10,548 bases of DNA from CAZFCK01 sp964517355 (GTDB lineage: Bacteria > Desulfobacterota > Desulfovibrionia > Desulfovibrionales > Desulfovibrionaceae), in assembly GCA_964517355.1 (NCBI GenBank), contig CAZFCK010000169.1, positions 1 through 10,548 of the forward strand, written 5' to 3'. Of this stretch, positions 1 to 6,734 are shown piece by piece; the stretch's first letter is position 1; every line of letters begins with the position of its first letter. The position numbers were made by a program, and so were the translations under genes. The notes under the pieces are model-generated. The model did no database searches. It was not told the origin of the DNA and worked only from the letters and a program-made list of their open reading frames with translations.

Positions 1-20
1 TTTCCAATTGTTCCAGGGAA

Positions 21-62
21 ATGTATAAGAGCATCTAGCGCTTTTCAAGCGTGAGATGCTCT
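21..62 (-). terminator. Long hairpin after the methyltransferase gene, probable terminator
   Basis: A 9-base arm at 28-36 (AGAGCATCT) is the exact reverse complement of 54-62. An inner 5-bp stem (39-43 with 47-51) closes on a 3-base loop, and the A37-G53 and G38-T52 positions give one mismatch and one wobble pair. The stem starts 17 bases after the end of the methyltransferase gene on the minus strand. The RNA after the stem would read UUAUACAUUU, a U-rich but imperfect tract. An intrinsic terminator closing the leftward transcription unit fits best. An RNA-stabilising hairpin is the alternative. Confidence 0.55.
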
Positions 63-79
63 AATGTTCCGGTGTGTTT

Positions 80-1171
80 TCAACCTTCCCCTTTTTCGGG
101 GGACATTTTCCGGAAAGCGGCCATAAGCACGAAGGTCTGCAAGTCCTCCAATTGCACGTCGCTGCGGAATTGCCGGATATCCTCGAGTACGTCGGTAAGT
201 ATTCCGGGGTGCCTCCGCTCCAGGCGCTGCGGGGTCAGGGGCGTGGTGGCGTGATCGTCCCGGATCGGGTGCAGCCGTTTGGAGCCCAGAAGCCAAAGGT
301 TGTTTTTGCGTGCGAGTTCGATAATTTCGCCCAGGGTGGGTCTGTAGCGCCCCTGATGGTAATAGTTGTAGAGCGGCGCGACGCGGTCCGCCATATCCGG
401 GTGGTGCTGCTCGTAGTAGCGTTGCAGGTCGTCCAGAGTAAGCCGCTGGCAGGCGTAAGGAAAGCGCCCCACCAGGAGTGTGGGGTTCACGGGCCACCAC
501 CAGTAGCCGTACATGAAACAGAACACGCCGCCTTCCTCGAGCAGAGACGCTGTTTTTGCGAACATGCGGCCGATGTCGAAGTAGTCCATGGAGAGGAAGG
601 ACGTCACCAGGTCGAAGGTCGCGTCGAGTTCGTAGAAATCGCCCACCAGGTAGCGGTCTTCCACAGGGCGCCGCTTGAGTTCGGTGCGGAAGAACTGGGA
701 GCCCTCGGGCGGGTGGTAGCCGAAGGTGGAGGTGTGCAGCTTGAGCATGGAGTCGGCGAACCGCGTGACTTCGCCCGCCAGGATGCTGCCTTTTATCTGC
801 ACGAAGTATTTGTAGAAAAGGTCTTCAGGCAGGAGCGCGCTGAAGTTCTTGAGTTCTATGCACGTGGTCTCCACGGATCGGCCTTCGGCCTTGAGCAGCT
901 TCGAGATGGTGGCCTCCTGCCCGCCGATGTCCAATGCGCTGGAGAAACCGCGCCCCATGCCGAGTCCGTCGAGAAATTCCATCATCAAGGAGTATTCGTA
1001 ATAATCCTTGAGGAACATGTGGAACCCGACCCGCTGATCTTTCGCGGGCGCGGGTGTCTTGTGTTCCAGGTAGCGCGATGGGACGGGATTTGTGTATGGG
1101 TGGGCCTCCAGGTAGCCGTCCTGAAACGGTATCTCTCTGCCGAATGAGGTGATGAAGCTTTTCTTGGCCAT
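80..1171 (-). CDS. Class I SAM-dependent methyltransferase-like protein (363 aa)
   Basis: This is probably a Rossmann-fold methyltransferase; the substrate is unknown. The SAM-binding glycine motif is seen as ALDIGG (residues 79-84). An acidic residue after strand 2 lies in CIELKN (E106), D178 in VGDFYEL follows, and a motif-4-like FDLVTSFLSMDYF spans 186-198. LLEEGGVFCFMYGY (210-223) is the usual post-motif strand. Aromatic-rich patches (YGYWWW, 221-226) and a C-terminal helical part (about 245-355) may hold the acceptor. There is no signal peptide or membrane segment, so it is likely cytosolic. An in-frame TTG at 1204 would add 11 residues, but I chose the ATG at 1171 because MAKKS is a natural N-terminus; neither start has a strong Shine-Dalgarno. 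It is the last gene of the leftward run, 161 bp after the lipoprotein gene. It could modify a sugar or lipid of the same envelope pathway, but that is context only. Confidence 0.75.
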   Translation of the reverse strand: MAKKSFITSFGREIPFQDGYLEAHPYTNPVPSRYLEHKTPAPAKDQRVGFHMFLKDYYEYSLMMEFLDGLGMGRGFSSALDIGGQEATISKLLKAEGRSVETTCIELKNFSALLPEDLFYKYFVQIKGSILAGEVTRFADSMLKLHTSTFGYHPPEGSQFFRTELKRRPVEDRYLVGDFYELDATFDLVTSFLSMDYFDIGRMFAKTASLLEEGGVFCFMYGYWWWPVNPTLLVGRFPYACQRLTLDDLQRYYEQHHPDMADRVAPLYNYYHQGRYRPTLGEIIELARKNNLWLLGSKRLHPIRDDHATTPLTPQRLERRHPGILTDVLEDIRQFRSDVQLEDLQTFVLMAAFRKMSPEKGEG

Positions 1172-1274
1172 AGGTCGCAATCCCGGGGCTCCGTGTTCCG
1201 TCAAGCTGTTACAGTCCGGCAGGATGTCGCCAAGTTTGAAACGCAGGCAGGGGGGAAGATCTCCCTCGTTCTGC

Positions 1275-1303
1275 GCATATCGTGCTTACCACAAGCAATA
1301 TGC
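1275..1303. other. Hairpin in the gap between lipoprotein and methyltransferase genes
   Basis: GCATAT (1275-1280) pairs with ATATGC (1298-1303), and TGCTT (1283-1287) pairs with AAGCA (1293-1297). This gives an 11-bp stem with a 2-base bulge and a 5-base loop. No T-run follows on either strand, so it is not a classical intrinsic terminator. It sits 30 bases after the lipoprotein stop and may be an RNA-processing or attenuation hairpin. I see no convincing promoter in the rest of the 161-bp gap, so the methyltransferase gene is probably read through from upstream. Confidence 0.35.
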
Positions 1304-1332
1304 CGGTATCTAACCAGAATGGCGCAGCCGTG

Positions 1333-2226
1333 TTATTCCGTGCGCTGGGCATGGGTCCGGGCGATGCGGTCGAGGATGGCGCGGCCGAGAATCTTGTAGC
1401 CCGTCATGGTGAAGTGAACGCCGTCCTTGGCGCGCAGGGTGAGGGTGTCGCTGCCGAAAGTTTTCAGCCGGGTATACTGCCCCTCCCCGTCGGAAAACAG
1501 GGGCCAGGCATCGATATAGTGGCAGCGGCTGTTGCCTGAGCAGGCTTCCTGCAGCGCCTTGTTCGCGGTCAGCGCCCGTTGCGAGTAGTCAGGATCGCCC
1601 ATGGGCGGCAAACCCACGGCGTAGACGGTGATGCCCTCGCTTGTGGCGATATCCATGAAGGTTTTCATGCGCTCCGCATAGGAATCCTTCCATTGCGCGG
1701 AGCCTGAACCGTTGTGCGCGTCGTTGCCGCTGACCATGGCCACAAGCACGTCGGGGCGCTCGCTGACGATGAATTCACGCAGTTTGCCGTTCCAATCGTA
1801 AAAACGCGGAGAGTTCAACCCGGTCGAAGTTTTGCCCTTGGGCGCCAGGCGCACCCCCATGTCTTTCAGCTCCTTGGTCAGGACCATGCCCAGGCCGACG
1901 GCGAAAGAATCCCCCACAATGAGGATGGACTCCACGCCCGGGATAACGGAAGGCACGGTGGCGACGGGCGGGGCCTTTGGGGGCGCTTTCGGCTCGACAG
2001 GTTCGATCTCCGGCTGCACAGGCTTTTCCGGACGCTTAACGGCCCAGGATGGAAGCCCCCACGCGAGGTCCATGCGTTTTTCCAGTTCCTCGTGGGGGAT
2101 GAGTATCTCCTGCCGCTGCAGGGCCATGTTTTGCGTTGGCGATGTCTCTTTGGGCGTAGCGGCGCAACCAGAGAGAAAAGCGGCAAGAGCGCAGAACAGG
2201 AAGAGGAATTTTGCGGGATGCGACAT
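1333..2226 (-). CDS. SGNH/GDSL-family hydrolase lipoprotein, DUF459-like (297 aa)
   Basis: The N-terminus is a type II signal peptide: MSHPAK, a hydrophobic stretch, then lipobox LSGC with Cys21. Ala at +2 predicts outer-membrane sorting. A Pro/Glu-rich linker (about 66-97) leads to the SGNH domain. Block I is GDSF with nucleophile Ser107, block II is GKTSTGL (131-137), block III is SGND with Asn169, and block V is DGVH with Asp268 and His271. Cys229 and Cys235 can form a disulfide. The family includes O-acyltransferases and esterases acting on polysaccharides or peptidoglycan, and the sequence does not say which. The start follows a GGAGG at 2233-2237, 6 bases upstream. A longer reading to 2367 would bury the signal peptide and is unlikely. 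It is the third of three SGNH genes downstream of an MBOAT. Block III reads SGND where the two sisters have GTND and GVND. Confidence 0.85.
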   Translation of the reverse strand: MSHPAKFLFLFCALAAFLSGCAATPKETSPTQNMALQRQEILIPHEELEKRMDLAWGLPSWAVKRPEKPVQPEIEPVEPKAPPKAPPVATVPSVIPGVESILIVGDSFAVGLGMVLTKELKDMGVRLAPKGKTSTGLNSPRFYDWNGKLREFIVSERPDVLVAMVSGNDAHNGSGSAQWKDSYAERMKTFMDIATSEGITVYAVGLPPMGDPDYSQRALTANKALQEACSGNSRCHYIDAWPLFSDGEGQYTRLKTFGSDTLTLRAKDGVHFTMTGYKILGRAILDRIARTHAQRTE

Positions 2227-2262
2227 GAATGCCCTCCAAGCGGAACGATAGCAGGCTAAGTA

Positions 2263-2271
2263 ATTAGACCA
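2263..2271 (-). promoter_or_regulatory. Possible extended -10 element before the lipoprotein gene
   Basis: On the minus strand this reads TGG-TCTAAT, an extended -10 (TGn plus five of six matches to TATAAT). No good -35 lies 16-18 bases upstream. Transcription would start near 2256, about 30 bases before the lipoprotein ATG. This could give the lipoprotein and methyltransferase their own promoter inside the 214-bp gap. The evidence is one motif only. Confidence 0.25.
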
Positions 2272-2440
2272 GAGATGCGCTGAAGTCCAGCGCGAACGAT
2301 ACCGGGGAAAAGACGATCGCCCGCGACTCGGGGCGAGGTTTGATGCACGGATGACACGTCTTGGCAATAAAGCTGTTTTGCTCTGTTTCGCACAGCGGTT
2401 CCAGGAGAAGTTCGCTCAAGGGAACGCCAAACGGGAGCGG

Positions 2441-3541
2441 TTAGCCGGAAGGCCCGGACACCGCGACCATGCGCATGACGGCCACATTTGGGGTCATGGC
2501 CTGGAGGCAGCGCGTGGCCAGGATTTTTGCGCCGAAAAGAGAGAGATGCACGCCGTCCGTGGCGCGTATGCGCACGCGCTCGCCGGATTTGTCCGTCATG
2601 AAGTCGGTAAAACGCCCTTCTTCATCGGCGAGAGTGCTCCAGGTATCCACGTAATGACAGTTTTCGTTGTTTTCACAAAGGGTTTTAATCACGTTGTTGA
2701 TGCGCTTGACATCCCGCGTCAGGTCCGGACGCCCCATAATCGGCGCGCCGACCCAGAAAATTTTCACCTCGGGATTGTTGTCGCGGCAGATTGTGAAAAC
2801 ACGGTTGATACGCCGCGTATATTCCTTGTCCCACGTCGGGCCGCCGAACTGTACGGCGGAGCCGTCGGCGCGCTTCAGGGTCTGGTTGTCGTTCGTGCCG
2901 ATCATGATGACCACGGTGCTTGGTTTCATTTTCGTGGCCAGCTTGGCAAGCGTTTGTTCCCAATCAAAAAAATCCGGTCTGGCCAGGCCGCTCGAGACCT
3001 TGCCCAGGCGGCGGAAATGAATGCCCGGTATTTTGGAGAAGTAGTCCTCGAGTCTTTTGCCAAGCGGAATGGACAAGGAGTCGCCGATAACCAGGACCTT
3101 CTCCTCCGGCGGCTGTTCCGCTTTGGCGACCCGCGCCACAGTGCGGAAGCTGGCTTCGGAAAGGCCATTGCGCTCGAAATCCGTGGAGATGACGGCCTGG
3201 GGTTTCACCGCCCTGTTCAGAGGGGGGCGTTGCGTAGGCGCCTGCGCCGGGGTTTCCGCTGTCGCCTCAAGGCGCGCGTCATGAAGGACGATGGTTACGT
3301 CTTCGGAATCCGGATGCAGTTCGGGCAAGGGCTGTACGGCGGTGGAGAGAATGGCGGAAGCGGTCGGAGAAAAGGTGTCGATGGCGCTGTTTTTGACTGC
3401 GGCGCGATCATGTGGCGGGGAAGGGACATCCACCCCCGTCTGCGTGCGGATGGCGGGCGAATTGGCGATTCCCGTTTTGATGGGCAACGGGAAAACGGCT
3501 ATGGCAAGCAACAAGGCGCTGGCTTGGAGCAAAAACTTCAT
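2441..3541 (-). CDS. Exported SGNH/GDSL-family hydrolase, DUF459-like (366 aa)
   Basis: An N-terminal hydrophobic segment (about residues 3-22) directs export. Cleavage after GIA (about 24-26) is possible but weak, so it may stay as an anchor. Residues 27-147 are Pro/Ala/Thr-rich and probably a flexible periplasmic linker. The SGNH domain follows: GDSL with Ser155, GKVSSGL (180-186), GTND with Asn217, and DGVH with Asp329 and His332. C289-X5-C295 is a probable disulfide shared with both sister proteins. The ATG is preceded by AGAGAGGA at 3550-3557, 8 bases away. The gene has its own likely promoter at 3711-3739, separated by a terminator from the MBOAT pair. Its role is probably acyl transfer to, or acyl removal from, an envelope glycan; no residue that I can read distinguishes these. 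Confidence 0.85.
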   Translation of the reverse strand: MKFLLQASALLLAIAVFPLPIKTGIANSPAIRTQTGVDVPSPPHDRAAVKNSAIDTFSPTASAILSTAVQPLPELHPDSEDVTIVLHDARLEATAETPAQAPTQRPPLNRAVKPQAVISTDFERNGLSEASFRTVARVAKAEQPPEEKVLVIGDSLSIPLGKRLEDYFSKIPGIHFRRLGKVSSGLARPDFFDWEQTLAKLATKMKPSTVVIMIGTNDNQTLKRADGSAVQFGGPTWDKEYTRRINRVFTICRDNNPEVKIFWVGAPIMGRPDLTRDVKRINNVIKTLCENNENCHYVDTWSTLADEEGRFTDFMTDKSGERVRIRATDGVHLSLFGAKILATRCLQAMTPNVAVMRMVAVSGPSG

Positions 3542-3628
3542 GCGATCAATCCTCTCTTGCTTGCGACACGATAAAGTTGCGTAATGCGAAAGAACGGCAT
3601 GCTACAAGCTATGGAAACGGCTTTCATG

Positions 3629-3643
3629 TTTTGCGGAGCAAAA
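3629..3643. other. Short hairpin in the leader of the second SGNH gene
   Basis: TTTTGC (3629-3634) and GCAAAA (3638-3643) form a perfect 6-bp stem with a 3-base loop. It lies between the predicted promoter (3711-3739) and the ATG at 3541, inside a leader of about 160 bases. On the plus strand a T-run follows soon after, so it could also stop antisense transcription. It is small and may have no role. Confidence 0.25.
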
Positions 3644-3710
3644 ATGTTTTTTAATATATTGTACGGTAAGGCGTAATTTCCTGGGAAAACAGTTCCTGAC
3701 CGTAAAACGA

Positions 3711-3739
3711 TTTATAACCGGGGGCAACAAAGGTGTAAA
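3711..3739 (-). promoter_or_regulatory. Sigma70-like promoter for the second SGNH gene
   Basis: On the minus strand a -35 TTTACA (3734-3739) is followed after exactly 17 bases by a -10 TATAAA (3711-3716). Each hexamer matches its consensus at five of six positions. It lies just after the terminator of the preceding SGNH gene. It would start a transcript near 3704 with a 5' leader of about 160 bases before the ATG at 3541. The leader is AT-rich and contains a small hairpin. Confidence 0.55.
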
Positions 3740-3784
3740 AAAAGTCGCTCCCAGTACTTACAGGGCGTATTGTCGGCACAAGCG

Positions 3785-3821
3785 AAAAAACCTCACCCAA
3801 AAAGATGCCTTCTGGGAGTGG
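3785..3821 (-). terminator. Intrinsic terminator after the MBOAT-SGNH gene pair
   Basis: On the minus strand CCCAGAAG (3816-3809) pairs with TTTTTGGG (3803-3796), with two G-U wobbles and the loop GCATC. The stem can extend with two mismatches into flanking CCACT and TGAGG. A run of six T follows (3790-3785). It begins 6 bases after the stop codon of the SGNH gene ending at 3827. Together with the promoter at 3711-3739, it separates the MBOAT-SGNH transcript from the rest of the cluster. Confidence 0.65.
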
Positions 3822-3826
3822 TTGGA

Positions 3827-5029
3827 TCAAATGGATTTTCCATCTTGCGCGACAGGCCGCAATTGGACGTATTGCGATATGTAATCAAGAATGAATCTGC
3901 TTAAAAGATCGCCTCCCTGCGTGGAAAAGTGAATGCCGTCCTGTTCTCTGATACGGATACTATACCCCTTATTATCCTTCTTGTAGTTTGTATAATTCCC
4001 ATTGTCATCTGTCAAGATGCTCCGTGTATCAATAAAGTGGCAATGCTCGAATTCCTCGCAAGCCTTTTTGGCTGCGCTGTTGGCGATTTCTATGCGGCTG
4101 GTCATGGCCTCGTCGCGCACTACCGGAAGCCCCACCCAATAGGTGGGCACATTGCGTTCCATGATGATGGAGATGAATCGGGTGACGCGCTCCTGGTAGG
4201 CCAGGGGCCATGCAGCAGTGCCGAGAATCGCCTTGCGGTCGTCGATACGGATGTTGTTGTTGGCGTCATTGACGCCCATCATGACGATTATCAGGTCGGG
4301 ATGATGTTTTTCAATCAAGACCTGCACCTTTTTCTCCCAGTCGAAAAGATGCGGAATGGCCAGGCCGCTGGACACTTTGCCGACTCGGGCGAAGTCTATG
4401 GATTCGTTGTATTCCTTGAGCGCCCTTTCAAAAGGGGGCGCCAGGCCCAGGGCCAGGGAATCGCCGACGATAAGCACGGAGCGCAGGGGCACTTTCCGGG
4501 CTTGCTCCGGGCGTTTGGGAGTCAAAGAGTCTTCCAGCCCGAGCGTGACCTGGGGCTGATCGTTGCCTGTAGAGACGATGAGCAGGTCGGCCTTGTGGCC
4601 GGCGTAGGTGGCGTGGTGCGCCTCCATGACGCGCCCCTGGGACGGGAGGGACCGCAGGCTGCCGTAGAGGGACATGGCCGCGGCTTCGCGCTGCTCAGGC
4701 GACATGCGCCGCCACAGCGAGGCCAGGTCGGCCATGGCGCCGCCGTCCGGCGCGGGAGCGGCCGAGGAGCCCAGGTCGTAGCATTTTGTGTTGTCTTTAT
4801 ACGTATCGTTGAACAGGAACGACATGGAGCAATCGAAATGGTCCACCGCGGCGGCCACCCCGCTGGATTGGCGTAGGGCGTCGGCTTTTTCAAAGACCGT
4901 GGCCGCGGGTGATTCCAGATCCATGGTTTCCTGAATATACCATGGATACAGCTTGTCCAGATTTAAGAAACAGGCCAGGACGAGTCCAAGTGCGTACAGC
5001 GCCACGGCCTGAGCCGTATAGGTTTTCAT
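3827..5029 (-). CDS. Membrane-anchored SGNH/GDSL-family hydrolase, DUF459-like (400 aa)
   Basis: A hydrophobic segment (about 6-24) without a clear cleavage site probably anchors the protein in the inner membrane, facing the periplasm. VLAC at 17-20 is only a poor lipobox. Residues 40-180 form an N-terminal region absent from the two sister proteins, with Cys67 and Cys83. The SGNH domain runs from about 184: GDSL with Ser191, GKVSSGL (217-223), GVND with Asn254, DGIH with Asp364 and His367, and the shared C324-X5-C330 pair. It starts 29 bp after the MBOAT gene on the same strand and is the natural partner of that enzyme, as AlgJ/AlgX or DltD accompany AlgI or DltB. It ends at a terminator. 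Upstream of the ATG is a G-rich string (5041-5045) that may act as a weak ribosome site. Confidence 0.85.
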   Translation of the reverse strand: MKTYTAQAVALYALGLVLACFLNLDKLYPWYIQETMDLESPAATVFEKADALRQSSGVAAAVDHFDCSMSFLFNDTYKDNTKCYDLGSSAAPAPDGGAMADLASLWRRMSPEQREAAAMSLYGSLRSLPSQGRVMEAHHATYAGHKADLLIVSTGNDQPQVTLGLEDSLTPKRPEQARKVPLRSVLIVGDSLALGLAPPFERALKEYNESIDFARVGKVSSGLAIPHLFDWEKKVQVLIEKHHPDLIIVMMGVNDANNNIRIDDRKAILGTAAWPLAYQERVTRFISIIMERNVPTYWVGLPVVRDEAMTSRIEIANSAAKKACEEFEHCHFIDTRSILTDDNGNYTNYKKDNKGYSIRIREQDGIHFSTQGGDLLSRFILDYISQYVQLRPVAQDGKSI

Positions 5030-5058
5030 GAGATTGCGCCCCCGAAGGCGGATGCGTT

Positions 5059-6483
5059 TTAAAATTGAAAATAGATGAACTGCGGCACTCCGTCAGGTCC
5101 GAGCCTGAGAATAAGGGTGGCACACAGCCCCAGCACAAGGGCGTGGACAACCAGAGGCACTTGCTTGAAATATTTTACATAGAATGCCTGCATATCAAAT
5201 TTGCTCAGGTCCTTCAACAGTACGAGCAGGACGATGCCCGGAACGAAGATATTGGCCGTATCGCCTTCGGCGTCGAAAGCCAGGATGCGCAGGACCACGT
5301 CCCAGCCGTGGCCGAAACTGTCGGCGCGAAAGAATATCCAGGCGAAGCTGACGAAGGAGAAGGTGAGCAGCCAGCAGAGGATGTTCCATGCGGCGCCGGA
5401 TGCTTTGAGTCCTGGGGCGAATTTTTCACGCATGTCGCGGAACAGATGGTTCACGATGAGGGCGCAGCCGTGCAGCACTCCCCAAAAAATGAAGTTCAGT
5501 CCCGCGCCGTGCCAGAGACCGCCAAGGGTCATGGTCGCCAAGAGGTTCAAGTGTTTGCGCCAGACCGGGACGCGGCTGCCGCCCATGCTGATGTACAGAT
5601 AGTCGCGCAGCCAGGTGGAAAAGGAGATGTGCCAGCGCCGCCAGAATTCGCGCACGCTGAGTGAGGCGTAGGGCCGGTCGAAATTTTCAGGCAGCGTGAA
5701 GCCCATGAGCAGGCCAAGGCCCAGCACCAGATCCGTATATCCGGAAAAATCGCAATATATCTGCATGGAATAGGCAAGCACGCCGCTCAGAACCGTCAGA
5801 GAGCTGAAACCGTCCGGCATCTCGAAGACATGCGACACGGCATGCGAGCCGAGGTAGCTGGCCAGCACGAGTTTTTTAAACAGCCCGCTGAGCAGCAGAA
5901 AATAGCCGCGCAGGCAAGCTTCCTGCGTCAGGATGGGGCGTTGGTCGAGTTGCGGCAGCAGTTGCCAGGCCCGCAGGATGGGTCCGCTGAGAATGGTGGG
6001 GAAAAAGGCCACGAAAACAAGGACGTCCAGGATGCTGGTCCGCACGGACTCGGGATTCCTGTACACGTCGATGGCGTAGGAAAGTCCCTGAAACGTGAAA
6101 AAGGATATGCCCACCGGCAGAACGATGTCGAGCATGGGCAGGGGGTTGGTCTGTCCCATTCCGACGAGCAGTCTGTCCGCGGCCATGAAGATCAGGTCGT
6201 AATACTTGTAAAAGGCCAGACCGAACAGGCCGATGCAGAGCAGCAGCACAAGGAGGAACTTGCGTAAGCCCGGCCGCCGCGTTCGGCTCATGAGCAATGA
6301 AAAGAGCCAGGTGAAGAAGCTGAACTCCACCAGGATGGCGAGGAATTTTAGGCCGAACGCGCCGTAGAAAACATAGGAGGCGATGAGCAGAAACGGCTTG
6401 TAGCCGCTACGCCCCCTGAGCAGCCAGTTCAGCGGAAGAATGAGCAGAAAGAGCAGAGCGAATTGGAAGCTGACGATGTTCAT
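5059..6483 (-). CDS. MBOAT-family O-acyltransferase, DltB/AlgI-like (474 aa)
   Basis: This is a polytopic inner-membrane protein with roughly ten hydrophobic segments from residue 4 to 460. Family hallmarks are LPVGISFFTFQGLSYAIDVY (122-141), the CDFSGYTD loop (244-251), REFWRRWHISFSTWLRDYL (278-296, His285) and GGLWHGAGLNFIFWGVLHG (321-339). The last carries His325, the expected catalytic histidine, and His338. Length and motif order match AlgI, PatA and DltB-type proteins, which move an acyl group, usually acetyl, from a cytosolic donor to a periplasmic acceptor. The ATG has a GGAG at 6489-6492, 5 bases upstream. It leads an operon with the anchored SGNH protein. The alternatives are alginate-like exopolysaccharide, peptidoglycan or lipid acylation; no polymer synthase is in the window to decide. 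Confidence 0.92.
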   Translation of the reverse strand: MNIVSFQFALLFLLILPLNWLLRGRSGYKPFLLIASYVFYGAFGLKFLAILVEFSFFTWLFSLLMSRTRRPGLRKFLLVLLLCIGLFGLAFYKYYDLIFMAADRLLVGMGQTNPLPMLDIVLPVGISFFTFQGLSYAIDVYRNPESVRTSILDVLVFVAFFPTILSGPILRAWQLLPQLDQRPILTQEACLRGYFLLLSGLFKKLVLASYLGSHAVSHVFEMPDGFSSLTVLSGVLAYSMQIYCDFSGYTDLVLGLGLLMGFTLPENFDRPYASLSVREFWRRWHISFSTWLRDYLYISMGGSRVPVWRKHLNLLATMTLGGLWHGAGLNFIFWGVLHGCALIVNHLFRDMREKFAPGLKASGAAWNILCWLLTFSFVSFAWIFFRADSFGHGWDVVLRILAFDAEGDTANIFVPGIVLLVLLKDLSKFDMQAFYVKYFKQVPLVVHALVLGLCATLILRLGPDGVPQFIYFQF

Positions 6484-6585
6484 TGGCGCTCCAAAAGGCC
6501 CACGGCCTGCAACGCCTGACAGGTACGCAATCCCCGAGTTTCTGGGCTTGCGCTTTACCGGAGCGGAGTATATCGTTCCAAAAAA

Positions 6586-6622
6586 ATTATGAGGGCCTTG
6601 AACACTGCTACAAACCTGTCAA
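6586..6622 (-). promoter_or_regulatory. Candidate promoter for the MBOAT operon
   Basis: In the 251-bp divergent gap, the minus strand reads TTGTAG (6608-6613), 16 bases, then CATAAT (6586-6591), a weak -35 with a good -10. A perfect TTGACA lies at 6617-6622 but is 25 bases from that -10, so it cannot act with it as a classical pair. The gap is AT-rich only near 6570-6590 and 6628-6650. I could not find a convincing promoter for the rightward peptidase gene. Confidence 0.25.
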
Positions 6623-6734
6623 GCTAGTCTAAAACAATTGCCTTTGCAAGTGGCCGGGGTCCGTCCCTTCCGGCCGGCAGATTCTTTTACCGCTCACCGC
6701 CCTATAGCGCCCAGGGGCCAGATTTTTCCGACAC

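Noticed and set aside
74..1147. Plus-strand open frame of 357 codons opposite the methyltransferase gene
   Set aside because: It lies fully antisense to a gene with clear SAM-binding motifs. Its translation is rich in His, Val and Glu with no recognisable motif, as expected from the mirror of a GC-rich gene.
2227..2367. N-terminal extension of the lipoprotein reading
   Set aside because: It would place 47 Arg-rich residues before a perfect lipoprotein signal peptide. The ATG at 2226 has GGAGG at ideal spacing.
2351..3574. Plus-strand open frame of 407 codons
   Set aside because: It runs opposite the second SGNH gene, whose catalytic blocks, signal sequence and ribosome site are all convincing. 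The product is Arg/Gly-rich with no domain pattern.
3929..4876. Plus-strand open frame of 315 codons
   Set aside because: It is antisense to the anchored SGNH gene. It has no ribosome site or motif that I can see.
6617..6622. Perfect TTGACA on the minus strand upstream of the MBOAT gene
   Set aside because: No -10-like hexamer lies 16-18 bases downstream, so it is not a promoter on its own.
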